Below the pieces are notes generated by a model, which did no database searches, had not been told where the DNA came from, and was given only the letters and a program-made list of their open reading frames with translations. Shown piece by piece: positions 40,546 through 49,129 of a stretch of DNA of 59,238 bases. The translations under genes and the position numbers were made by a program. Each line of letters opens with the position of its first letter. The first letter of the stretch is position 1. The stretch is from Psychrobacillus sp040274765. Lineage in GTDB: Bacteria > Bacillota > Bacilli > Bacillales_A > Planococcaceae. The DNA lies in contig JBEMAY010000014.1 in NCBI GenBank assembly GCA_040274765.1, forward strand, positions 1 to 59,238. The letters are read 5' to 3'.

Positions 40546-40917
40546 TTATTTAAATGGTAATAGTAGCTCCGAATCTTTGTATCTGGAATACATAGTCCCT
40601 TCTAATCCCACTACGTCACATTTATCATCTTTACAACCAAAGATATATGCCTGCTCACTGGTATATACAATTACGTCATAGTGATATGGAAATACCCCTC
40701 CCTTGTTTCTATCAACCATTTGATTAACTGCTAGGACTCCCTCTGAATCATCTATCGATTTAAATTTCGGACTACTTATTACTAATTGTACCATTTCTCC
40801 TAAAATAACTTGATCTCTTTCGTTAGGTGTATACATCCCTTTCCAGAAAATATTGCCAAACAACAATACATTTACACATAAACTTATAACTAAAAATAAA
40901 ACTAACCACTTTTTCAT
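40546..40917 (-). CDS. Membrane-anchored hypothetical protein
   Basis: 123 residues: one N-terminal helix (MKKWLVLFLVISLCVNVLLFG) then a soluble domain with GVFPYHYDVIVYTSEQAYIFGCKDDKCD, probably outside the membrane. It overlaps the upstream polytopic gene by 4 bp (translational coupling), so the two likely act together. Confidence 0.65.
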   Translation of the reverse strand: MKKWLVLFLVISLCVNVLLFGNIFWKGMYTPNERDQVILGEMVQLVISSPKFKSIDDSEGVLAVNQMVDRNKGGVFPYHYDVIVYTSEQAYIFGCKDDKCDVVGLEGTMYSRYKDSELLLPFK

Positions 40918-41702
40918 CTTTTCCTATCCCTCCCACCGGTTGATCTAATGACAAGCCATTGTGGAATACAATTTAAAAGGAAGATAATAAAAAATAAAGT
41001 GGTTTGCCTAAATGGTTTAAAAAAATATTCCCAATCCTCTTTTATATCCATTATGTGTATAAAATATAAAGAACTAATAGCAGATAGTACATTCCCTACA
41101 ACTAGAACAGGTATAAATAGAAATACTCTGCAAATATACGCTAGAGCTAAACCAATGATGATCATTAATAGGTATCCGAGAAATGAGCCTTTCGTATAAT
41201 CCAAATACATGCCGTAGTAGCCAAAAGGCAAACAATAAAACAAAAGAACCAAAATAAGTAAACCTGTATTCCGTACCTTCCACTTATATTTTAAAAGGCT
41301 GCCAGCTAAAATGATTAGGTATAGAAGAGAAACTATAAAAGAAAAATTTCCGTAGCTCATATTCAATAATTTGTTTAGTCCAAAAAATGGAATGACGAAA
41401 ATAACATATAAAGGATATTGTATATTTGCTAATACATCTAAGACAACATAATCGAAAAGATAACTTTCTATAAGATTTACAACAAATATAACTGAGGTTG
41501 CTACAAATCCAATTCCATATAAAACAATGCCATTCTTTACACTCGAGTAATATAGGATACCTATTAAGAACAGTACAGAGATAGCTAAGTTGAAAATACT
41601 TATCCGATGGTCTGGAAATTTAATCGCAGGCACGAAATTTACTAATAATGCAATGATGTAAATAACTATAATCATAATCAAAAACTTATTTATTTGCTTC
41701 AT
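40914..41702 (-). CDS. Polytopic membrane protein, unknown
   Basis: 262 residues, about seven hydrophobic helices, with no family I recognise. Basic ends and a short KDWEYFFKPFRQ loop. Its ribosome site GGGGAG lies inside the 3' arm of the 20-bp terminator hairpin that follows the XRE-type gene, 8 bases before its ATG, so its translation may depend on that structure. Coupled by 4 bp to the next gene. Confidence 0.65.
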   Translation of the reverse strand: MKQINKFLIMIIVIYIIALLVNFVPAIKFPDHRISIFNLAISVLFLIGILYYSSVKNGIVLYGIGFVATSVIFVVNLIESYLFDYVVLDVLANIQYPLYVIFVIPFFGLNKLLNMSYGNFSFIVSLLYLIILAGSLLKYKWKVRNTGLLILVLLFYCLPFGYYGMYLDYTKGSFLGYLLMIIIGLALAYICRVFLFIPVLVVGNVLSAISSLYFIHIMDIKEDWEYFFKPFRQTTLFFIIFLLNCIPQWLVIRSTGGRDRKR

Positions 41703-41706
41703 AATA

Positions 41707-41748
41707 AAAACTCCCCTTTAGTGTAATCTTACACTAAAGGGGAGTTTT
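41707..41748 (-). terminator. Terminator of the XRE gene carrying the next gene's Shine-Dalgarno
   Basis: A perfect 20-bp stem (AAAACTCCCCTTTAGTGTAA at 41707-41726 with 41729-41748) with a 2-nt loop. On the minus strand it ends in TTTTTATT and the ATG of the next gene follows at once; the 3' arm ...AAGGGGAG is that gene's only good ribosome site. Confidence 0.85.
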
Positions 41749-41756
41749 ATACAACA

Positions 41757-42212
41757 TTAAATTTTCTGACTAATAACATTCCACTTATCTCTTGCTACCG
41801 CTTCATCAAAAGTGCTAAGAATTCGATAATTTTCTTCATCTACTATTCGAAAATGCTTGCTCAACAAATTTTGCTGTAATCGAAAGCCGTTTTTCTCTTC
41901 AACATTTTTCCACCATACGTATCCACCTAATGTTTTATCCTTTGGACGTATAATCACATCATGAGCAGTGAGCTCGATTACCTCCATGGGATCTCCACCA
42001 ATATGATTTTGCAAGGTTGGGCTATCACGGAACAAGGCACATATAGCGATAGTGGTCGTCCAATTTGCTAGTGTCCTTCCCTTTTCTATTTGAACTAATG
42101 TTTTTTTGGAGATTCCTAGTAGCTCCGCCATTTTATCTTGTGTATAATCGTTCTCTACTCTGACTAGCTTGAGGCTTTCAGAAGTAATATGTATTAAGAA
42201 ATCACGATCCAT
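41757..42212 (-). CDS. XRE-family HTH regulator
   Basis: 151 residues. The N-terminal Cro/C1-type helix-turn-helix is in TQDKMAELLGISKKTLVQIEKGRTLANWTT. An ~80-residue C-terminal effector or dimerisation part follows, with GGYVWWKNVEEKNGF. The start is ATG at 42212, after GAGGTGATT; a 30-codon longer frame has no such support. It is placed just upstream of the MFS gene in the opposite reading order (MFS starts at 43503), so co-regulation is only possible, not shown. Confidence 0.8.
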   Translation of the reverse strand: MDRDFLIHITSESLKLVRVENDYTQDKMAELLGISKKTLVQIEKGRTLANWTTTIAICALFRDSPTLQNHIGGDPMEVIELTAHDVIIRPKDKTLGGYVWWKNVEEKNGFRLQQNLLSKHFRIVDEENYRILSTFDEAVARDKWNVISQKI

Positions 42213-42309
42213 GCAAATCACCTCGCGTTGTTTACACTCATTATAACTGATACAGTTCCAACAACATACAGAAAGCTCAGTAATATAACTGAGCTCCTGC
42301 ATGACAACT

Positions 42310-43503
42310 TTAATTAAATAACCTTCTATTCTTCAAAACTACCAAGCTCACCAAAAGTAGTAGTACACCTGAAAGAATAAATACTATTCTTACGCCGACT
42401 AAATCTACTGCAATACCTATGGCTAAGGAAGATATACCAAACAACCCAGTACCTACTGTACCTAAAGATGTATAAACGGTTAATAACTTTTCTTTCGGGA
42501 CGCTTCGCTGAATAATTGTTTGTTGCGGTATATTTTTCAATTGGCTAGTTAGTCCAATACCTACAGATAATATAATCGCTAGTAATGGAAAACTTATCGA
42601 ACCGAATAGGATCGTAAGAATACCGCTTATAAATGCACCAAAGCCAATAAAATTTTGCTTATACCTATCTGTCAAATTAGAATATTTCATACAAATAATA
42701 CTACCTATTAAAAGTCCTATAAAGAATGCTCCGTTGATAAAGCCCCACCATTGTTCTCCTTCATGGAGAGCCTGATCCACATAAATATATAGAATGGCTG
42801 CTATCCAGACAGCACCAGCTATCGTCTCTAGAATATCCATTAGCATAATTTTTTTAAGAACTGGTGTTTTCTTTATACTAATCCAGCCTTCGGAGAACTG
42901 GTTCCAGAGGGTGTCTTTTTCTTTTTCCTCATGACTTACATCTTCTAAAAGAAACGTAAGTATAGTAGAAACTAAAAAGAAGCCGCATACTATAAGTATT
43001 AACCAGTTGGGGCTTAGCAACAAAAGTAACAATCCGCCGAACAACCAAGCACCAATTTGCAATAACTGAGTGACAGTTTCTACGATACTATTAGCCTTTA
43101 TCAGCTGAGCATCTTCCACATAATGAGGTAGGAAAGCTCGCATTATGGGATTAGCACAGCCATCTAACAAAGCAATTCCACCTATTATAAAGAAAGTGTA
43201 CCAATAATTAGTTGAATGCATAAAAAACAATAGAAAAACTACTAACAATGCTAACAGTAAAGTTTTTCCTGCCTGTGACCATATCAGTAAGAACTTCAGC
43301 CTATATTTCCCAAGAAATATAGGAGTCACTAAACTAGAAATAAACATTGCAGTAGTAATAGTAAACGGCACTATAGAAGAAATGCCGGCTGAACCCGTTA
43401 AGTTATATAAAACACTAATAACACCTACTAGATAAAAAACATCTCCAAGGTTTGCAATCGATTGACTAGCTAGTAATACTATAAAATTTTTATTTTGTTT
43501 CAT
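42310..43503 (-). CDS. MFS transporter
   Basis: About 397 residues with 12 predicted helices and a central loop (EDVSHEEKEKDTLWN). MFS-type segments include LASQSIANLGDVFYLVGVISVLY at the start and GLTSQLKNIPQQTIIQRSVPKEKLLTVYTSLGTVGTG, typical of macrolide-efflux-like (MFS_3) proteins. A drug/H+ antiporter is likely, substrate unknown. GGGGGA precedes the start. Confidence 0.82.
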   Translation of the reverse strand: MKQNKNFIVLLASQSIANLGDVFYLVGVISVLYNLTGSAGISSIVPFTITTAMFISSLVTPIFLGKYRLKFLLIWSQAGKTLLLALLVVFLLFFMHSTNYWYTFFIIGGIALLDGCANPIMRAFLPHYVEDAQLIKANSIVETVTQLLQIGAWLFGGLLLLLLSPNWLILIVCGFFLVSTILTFLLEDVSHEEKEKDTLWNQFSEGWISIKKTPVLKKIMLMDILETIAGAVWIAAILYIYVDQALHEGEQWWGFINGAFFIGLLIGSIICMKYSNLTDRYKQNFIGFGAFISGILTILFGSISFPLLAIILSVGIGLTSQLKNIPQQTIIQRSVPKEKLLTVYTSLGTVGTGLFGISSLAIGIAVDLVGVRIVFILSGVLLLLVSLVVLKNRRLFN

Positions 43504-43690
43504 CATTATCCCCCATATTAATTTCGTTCATTTAATACGGAGTTAAATCAAATTGGACTATACATTATTTTTCTCCTCTCTTCTAAATACCTTAAGGAGT
43601 AGCTCTGGGGGATACAAAGCTTCTCCTAAATTCGGCATTCATTTTATTAATCAAATTCATTTTAATTTAGTCTGTTTACATTTCCTTTTA

Positions 43691-44398
43691 TTAATCGATC
43701 ATTTGTTTTCTATAGATAATAGCAGTAATGATATAAATTACTACAGACCATAGAACGATTATACCTAAATGGCTCCAAACTTCTCCAAACCCGGCTCCAG
43801 CATCTATCCTAGTTGCTAATTCTAATAGCTGAAGGTTTGGTATATATTCAATCACACTCAAAATAGGATATTTATCACCAAAACTTTCGATTGCTGTTCC
43901 CATAGAGAACAATAAAATAACTGGCAACACGATCACAGAAGACTCCATCACTGATTTTGCTATTAACCCTAGTAACGTACCTAAGCCTATAAAAAATATC
44001 GCAGATAAGGCCAATCCTAATAATAATACAGGTACGTTGGCTGGAGTATACTCAGCAAGCATTACACTAACAATAGCTACGACCATTGTTAAAACGAATG
44101 ATAATGCACTTTTCCCACCAAGAATTTCATACGTATTTGCAGGGGATAGCATTAATCCACGTAGTGTATTTCTTTCTTTTTCCTCTGCAATCAAGCAGCA
44201 TTGAACGTACGAGCCTACCATTGTTAACGCAAAGCCTATCGTTAAATTACCATTCACCAATGGATCCATACCCATCCGGCTAAAAATAGCTGCCATTAAA
44301 ATAGGTAAAAAGACAACAACTGATACTGCCATGTTTCTACTAAATTCCTTAAAATCCTTTTGAAAAATTGCGTTTACACGTTTCCAAGAAAATGTCAT
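43691..44398 (-). CDS. ABC-2 type transporter permease
   Basis: 235 residues, six helices, with the ABC-2 pattern AIFQKDFKEFSRNMAVSVVVFLPILMAAIF at the start and AEEKERNTLRGLMLSPANTYEILGGKSAL in the cytoplasmic loop. It is the membrane half of the exporter whose ATPase gene overlaps it by 4 bp. Substrate unknown. Confidence 0.88.
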   Translation of the reverse strand: MTFSWKRVNAIFQKDFKEFSRNMAVSVVVFLPILMAAIFSRMGMDPLVNGNLTIGFALTMVGSYVQCCLIAEEKERNTLRGLMLSPANTYEILGGKSALSFVLTMVVAIVSVMLAEYTPANVPVLLLGLALSAIFFIGLGTLLGLIAKSVMESSVIVLPVILLFSMGTAIESFGDKYPILSVIEYIPNLQLLELATRIDAGAGFGEVWSHLGIIVLWSVVIYIITAIIYRKQMID

Positions 44399-45243
44399 AT
44401 TAATTCTCCTCCCGTCACTTTGACAAAAATATCACCTAATGTAGGTTCGTTGGAATGTACAGTGGAAATACGATTTTCCTTCATTAATTGGAACATCGTA
44501 TCTGCTCCAGCCTCATCTCTTTTAATTATGATTGTTTCATTGTTAGTCAGCTCAACAGTCATTGTTCCATCTGAAAATTGTTTCTTTAGTTCACTAGGTT
44601 TATCCAGTAATTGAATTTTTCCTTTGTTTAAAAATGCAACTCGATCGCAAAGGGTTTCGGCTTCCTGCATATCATGTGTTGTTAAAAAGATTGTGGTTCC
44701 TTTTGCATTTAATGCACGTAAGCCATTATAAATATGTAACGTGTTTGTAGGATCTAACGCAGATGTTGGTTCATCTAAAAACAAAAGCTCTGGTTCATGA
44801 AGAATAGCTCTTGCTAGTACTACACGTTGTGTCATTCCTTTAGATAATTCAGCTACTTTTTTCTTACGTGCCTCATTTAAGTTAACGAATTCGAGAGCTT
44901 CATCTACTTTCGAAATAGGCAAATCATATAGCTCACAATAAAGCTTTAAATTTTCAAAAATGGTTAATCTACTATAGAGACTGCTATTATCGGTAAGAAC
45001 ACCGAATCGCTTTCGTTCACTAGCCTTTTTAAAGTTAGATACACTTTCGCCAAAAACGAACGCTTCTCCTTCTGTGGGATCCAACTGACCCGTAAGTATT
45101 TTAATAGTAGTTGTTTTACCCGATCCACTTGGTCCAAGAAATCCAAAAATTTCACCTTTTTTTACTTGAAAGTTTACATCCTCCACTGCCTTAAAGTTGG
45201 AAAAATATTTGGCAAGGCCTTTCACTTCAATTACATTTTCCAT
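44395..45243 (-). CDS. ABC transporter ATP-binding protein
   Basis: 282 residues with a complete nucleotide-binding domain: Walker A GPSGSGKTT, signature LSKGMTQRV, Walker B LLFLDEPTSALD and the H-loop LTTHD. A short C-terminal extension (MTVELTNNETIIIKRDE) is common in DrrA/CcmA-like exporters. It works with the adjoining permease, either as a drug or peptide exporter. AGGAGG precedes the ATG. The upstream gap carries 21-bp spaced GGTGAATG repeats. Confidence 0.9.
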   Translation of the reverse strand: MENVIEVKGLAKYFSNFKAVEDVNFQVKKGEIFGFLGPSGSGKTTTIKILTGQLDPTEGEAFVFGESVSNFKKASERKRFGVLTDNSSLYSRLTIFENLKLYCELYDLPISKVDEALEFVNLNEARKKKVAELSKGMTQRVVLARAILHEPELLFLDEPTSALDPTNTLHIYNGLRALNAKGTTIFLTTHDMQEAETLCDRVAFLNKGKIQLLDKPSELKKQFSDGTMTVELTNNETIIIKRDEAGADTMFQLMKENRISTVHSNEPTLGDIFVKVTGGELI

Positions 45244-45350
45244 TTGAAAACCTCCTAATTTTTTGGTTTAGCATTTCGTATCTACAACCTAAGATTAAGA
45301 GATATTAAAATACAAGACATCATATTTTCCGTGAAAGGAGTTAAATTTAG

Positions 45351-45379
45351 GGTGAATGAATCGTTATATTAGGTGAATG
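45351..45379. promoter_or_regulatory. Candidate LytTR binding site ahead of the ABC operon
   Basis: Direct repeats GGTGAATG at 45351-45358 and 45372-45379, 21 bp apart, with a shared AT-rich flank. Tandem half-sites two helical turns apart are the known LytTR arrangement. The site lies between the LytTR gene's stop (45384) and the ABC gene's start (45243). Confidence 0.5.
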
Positions 45380-45383
45380 GAGC

Positions 45384-46424
45384 TTACTTGAGGCCCAACA
45401 TTCTCTTTAAATCCGCCATTTTGGTCTTTGAGAGTGGAACGGACGATTTTTCTGAGTCATCGAGTACCAAGCTGTAACTGTTTCGTGTCCACGTAATCAC
45501 TTCCCGTACTTTTTGTAAGTTTACAATATAGGAGCGGTGACATCTGAAGAAACCAAAAGCCAATAATCTTTCTTCTAAATCATTCAACGTAAAGGAACAA
45601 GCAAAACTTTCTCCTTTTATATGTAAATACGTTTGTCCTTCTGTACTTTCTATGTAATCTATTTCGGGAGGATCAAATAATACTATTTTTTCATTTACTT
45701 TCGTCGGTATTTTTTCAAAGCGAATAGGCTGAACTATTTTTTCTTCTACTACTTCATCGGCATTGGAAATTTTCTCAGTAGGCTCCTCAATTTTATCTAT
45801 TTCTTCATCATTATCTTCTTCCTGAGTCAAAACTGGGCGCAGTCCTTTTTCATCTAATCGGTATACGTTATCCGAACAAGCAACTCCACTCTCTACTTGA
45901 CCAGTTAATACTAAAATTATCTTGTGAGATAAACGTAGCTCTCTTAATAGTGAAAACAGAATCCGTTTGGACTCAATATCCAAATTCTGATCCGGCTCTT
46001 CCATTATGTATATGTCAGGATTTTGGATAAGTAACCATGCAAGCTGTGCTCGCTTTTTTTCAGAGTAAGTCAAATTCTTTAGTTTATGATTTTTTTTAGT
46101 ATCAAGCTGTACTGCTTGTAGCACGTCTTCTATATGTTCGGAGGAATTAAATAGTTGTTTATAATATTTTAAAGTTTCAACTACCGTTAGTCGTTCATAA
46201 CAACCTTCATGTAGAAAGAAAAAACCTATTTTTTTATTTGGGAGATAATCTACTTTACCATTGGAAAGTCTTGTTCTACCTAATAATGTATTTAAAAGCT
46301 GTTCTTTAACATTCACTGTAGAAACGATTGCCGTTACCTCTCCCGGTTGTATGGTCAAATCAAATTCAGGAAAATGAATCATATCATTTGTATGCTTACC
46401 AGCTTGAATGAATTTTAACGTCAT
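45384..46424 (-). CDS. LytTR regulator fused to a degenerate ABC ATPase domain
   Basis: 346 residues. Residues ~1-200 follow an ABC ATPase layout: a Walker B-like IYIMEEPDQNLD and a signature-like LTYSEKKRAQLAW. The Walker A place, however, reads VSTVNVKEQLLN instead of GxxGxGK(S/T), so ATP hydrolysis is unlikely. An acidic linker (about 205-235) leads to a LytTR DNA-binding domain (about 250-343: IDYIESTEGQTYLHI ... FFRCHRSYIVNLQKV). It likely senses through the dead ATPase and controls the adjacent ABC-2 exporter. Its own ribosome site is GAGGA, 6 bases from the ATG. Confidence 0.85.
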   Translation of the reverse strand: MTLKFIQAGKHTNDMIHFPEFDLTIQPGEVTAIVSTVNVKEQLLNTLLGRTRLSNGKVDYLPNKKIGFFFLHEGCYERLTVVETLKYYKQLFNSSEHIEDVLQAVQLDTKKNHKLKNLTYSEKKRAQLAWLLIQNPDIYIMEEPDQNLDIESKRILFSLLRELRLSHKIILVLTGQVESGVACSDNVYRLDEKGLRPVLTQEEDNDEEIDKIEEPTEKISNADEVVEEKIVQPIRFEKIPTKVNEKIVLFDPPEIDYIESTEGQTYLHIKGESFACSFTLNDLEERLLAFGFFRCHRSYIVNLQKVREVITWTRNSYSLVLDDSEKSSVPLSKTKMADLKRMLGLK

Positions 46425-46497
46425 AATAAATCCTCTATTCTATGTATTCTGTATTTTATATTATACCAATATATTCATATTTTTCTATATGCATACT

Positions 46498-46531
46498 AAA
46501 AAACCATGGGCAATGTTTACCCACGGTTTTT
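46498..46531 (-). terminator. Terminator of the TAXI-TRAP operon
   Basis: AAAAACCATGGG pairs with CCCACGGTTTTT (one internal mismatch), just past the permease stop and followed by T residues on the minus strand. Confidence 0.7.
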
Positions 46532-46533
46532 CA

Positions 46534-48558
46534 TTATAATGTGACTATCTTCTTATCATCCTTTTCACGAGTAACAAGCTGAATTACTAAAAGAATTACG
46601 AATAGAGCTAAACCAGCCATATCAGAATATCCTTCTGGGTATATAAGCAACAGTCCTGCAAGAATGACAAACACTCTTTCAATTGGATTTACTTTGCGAT
46701 ACCAATATCCAATCATACCTGCTCCAATAGAAATCATTCCAGTAACAGCGGTGAATGTTACCCAGATAATTTCCGCGAATGTCGTATCAATCATGAGCAA
46801 CGTCGGAGAAAATACAATCATATAAGGTATTATAAAGGCGGCAATCGCTAGTTTGGACGATTGTACACCTGTCTTAATAGGATCTCCACCAGAAATACCC
46901 GAGGCTGCAAAGGCGGCCAGTGCTACCGGAGGGGTTATATCTGCTACTATTCCAAAATAGAATACAAAGAAGTGAGCAGACAATATGACAACTAGTGGTA
47001 TTGCATTTTGTGCTACATCTGGTGCTAGTAAGGTGATGATAGCTGGTGCAGCAATAGTTGATGTTATAACATAATTTGCTGTTGTTGGAGCTCCCATCCC
47101 TAAAATTAGAGATGCAATCATAACGAAGAATAAGGTTAGTATAATACTTCCGCCCGCTAGCTTAACTAAGCTAGTTGCTAGACTAAGACCTAATCCTGTT
47201 TTCACGACTACTCCTACGATTATCCCAGCACAAGCAGTAGCGGCTACTACACCTAGTGCAGTACGTGCCCCATCTACTAAAGCATCTAGAATTTCTTTTG
47301 GCCCTAAACGTGTACTTTTGTTAATCGCACCTACCACTATACATGCTACCACGCCATATAACGCAGCATGGATAACAGGTACACCTGTCATCATTAAAAT
47401 AATGATTAAGAAAATCGGTAAGATTAAATAAATCTTTTTAAAGATTTCTTTACGATCTGGCATTTGTTCATCTGTTAACCCACTTAACCCCAAACGTTTT
47501 GCTTCAAAATGAGTCATAATCCAAATTCCTGTAAAGTAAAGAAGCGCTGGAATTGCTGCAGCTTTCGCAATATCCCAATAGGTAACTCCACGACCGATAA
47601 ATTCTACCATTAGAAACGCGGCTGCCCCCATAATCGGTGGCATTAACTGTCCACCGGTCGATGCAGATGCCTCCACAGCTCCAGCGAACTCCTTTTTATA
47701 ACCTAATGATTTCATCATTGGAATGGTGTAAGATCCTGAAGTAACAACGTTTGCTACTGAGCTCCCGGAAATAGTTCCTTGTAAAGCTGATGAGAAGATT
47801 GCAACCTTTGCAGGTCCTCCAACCAATTTCCCAGCAATAGCTACTGCGAGGTCATTAAAATACTGTCCAACCCCGGTTTTAACTAGAAATGCTCCAAACA
47901 ATAGGAATGCAAAAATATACGTAGAGGAAACTGCTAACGGTGTTCCTAGAATTCCATCCGTTGAAAAGAACATAAGATTTACGATATTATCTAAGCTTTG
48001 TCCTCGGTGGGCCATAAATGCTGGGAAGTATTCTCCAAAATAGGCATATACTAAAAATAACCCTGCTATAATAGTGATCGGTAAGCCTACAGCTCGGCGT
48101 GCAGCCTCTAAAACTAATACAATAGCAACTAAACCGACGATAAAGTCTAAGGTCTCTAGACCACCTAAGCTTTTAACAAGCCGTTCGTAGTTAATTACCC
48201 AATGGCTTCCTACAAAAATTGCCGCAGCTCCTAGTATATAATCATAAAACGGTATTTTTGTTTTAGAAAGTTTCTTACGAGCTGGGAATAATAAAAACAC
48301 AAATAATAAACCAAAGCCCAAATGAACAGTACGCTGTATTTGCGCTGGATACTGTTCGAAAATTGCTGTATACAACTGAAATAAAGAGAATGCTAGCAAG
48401 CCAAAATAAATAACATATTTAAAATTACTCCCTACACTACGTGTATTAGATTCTGGATCGTATTTCTCTAACAGCGCCTGTTGTTCCTCAGCTGACAACT
48501 CTTTAAAATTATTTTCTTCTGCATTCCGTTCTTTTTTATTGCCTTTATTATTGCTCAT
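46534..48558 (-). CDS. TRAP transporter fused permease (TAXI-type DctQM)
   Basis: 674 residues with about 17-18 helices. The N-terminal ~170 residues are the DctQ-like small permease; the rest is the DctM-like large permease, with the hallmarks ALQGTISGSSVANVVTSGSYTIPMMKSLGYKKEFAGAVEASASTGGQ (parts), GMGAPTTANYVITSTIAAP and FYFGIVADITPPVALAAFAASGI. An ion-driven importer working with the binding lipoprotein encoded downstream of it in genome order. It overlaps the DUF1850 gene by 11 bp. Substrate unknown. Confidence 0.92.
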   Translation of the reverse strand: MSNNKGNKKERNAEENNFKELSAEEQQALLEKYDPESNTRSVGSNFKYVIYFGLLAFSLFQLYTAIFEQYPAQIQRTVHLGFGLLFVFLLFPARKKLSKTKIPFYDYILGAAAIFVGSHWVINYERLVKSLGGLETLDFIVGLVAIVLVLEAARRAVGLPITIIAGLFLVYAYFGEYFPAFMAHRGQSLDNIVNLMFFSTDGILGTPLAVSSTYIFAFLLFGAFLVKTGVGQYFNDLAVAIAGKLVGGPAKVAIFSSALQGTISGSSVANVVTSGSYTIPMMKSLGYKKEFAGAVEASASTGGQLMPPIMGAAAFLMVEFIGRGVTYWDIAKAAAIPALLYFTGIWIMTHFEAKRLGLSGLTDEQMPDRKEIFKKIYLILPIFLIIILMMTGVPVIHAALYGVVACIVVGAINKSTRLGPKEILDALVDGARTALGVVAATACAGIIVGVVVKTGLGLSLATSLVKLAGGSIILTLFFVMIASLILGMGAPTTANYVITSTIAAPAIITLLAPDVAQNAIPLVVILSAHFFVFYFGIVADITPPVALAAFAASGISGGDPIKTGVQSSKLAIAAFIIPYMIVFSPTLLMIDTTFAEIIWVTFTAVTGMISIGAGMIGYWYRKVNPIERVFVILAGLLLIYPEGYSDMAGLALFVILLVIQLVTREKDDKKIVTL

Positions 48559-49057
48559 TCAGGTTAACTCCTCTCGCTATGTCAAATAATGATAGCTTTT
48601 TCACTTCGAATAAATAAGATTTCCCTTTTTCTAGTTTTACTTTTAAATTGTATTTCTTCTCTTGGTATTGTAAAAAAAGCTGATCTTCAACATCTCCTAC
48701 AAACATAGTAAAAGAAGGCAACGCTTCATGAGCATACGATAGAGTGTATAAACCATCTTTATATACAAGTGTTTGCCCCTCTTCTGCGTAGCTCGGCATT
48801 CCAATCGCAACGTCACTATATTCCATTGATAGTAAGAGAATTTCCTTGTTATTTAGTACCCGGTAATTTTCAATAACATCTGTTTTATGTATAGTATGAG
48901 TAAAAATAATTTGGAATTCTTTTTCCTTTTTTAAAGGAAGATAATGAGTAATTGGTAAATCCGTACGTGTTTCGGTAAAGGAGAGGGCAGGTACAAAAGG
49001 TATAAAGATAAAAGAGAAAGTTATCATTATAAGAACAATAATTATTTTATTTTTCAT
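48548..49057 (-). CDS. DUF1850 domain protein
   Basis: 169 residues: an N-terminal membrane helix (MKNKIIIVLIMITFSFIFIPF), then an outer domain with FQIIFTHTIHKTDVIENYRV and EYSDVAIGMPSYAEEGQTLVYKDG, the DUF1850 signature. The family is found almost only with TAXI-TRAP genes, so it is probably an accessory of the transporter. Placed between the binding protein and the permease and coupled to the latter. Confidence 0.85.
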   Translation of the reverse strand: MKNKIIIVLIMITFSFIFIPFVPALSFTETRTDLPITHYLPLKKEKEFQIIFTHTIHKTDVIENYRVLNNKEILLLSMEYSDVAIGMPSYAEEGQTLVYKDGLYTLSYAHEALPSFTMFVGDVEDQLFLQYQEKKYNLKVKLEKGKSYLFEVKKLSLFDIARGVNLNEQ

Positions 49058-49129
49058 GAAGTGGAAAGCCTCTCTTAATTAGAAAAGAGACTCGAAGCTG
49101 TACGCATCAAAGCCTCTTTTCACTACTGA

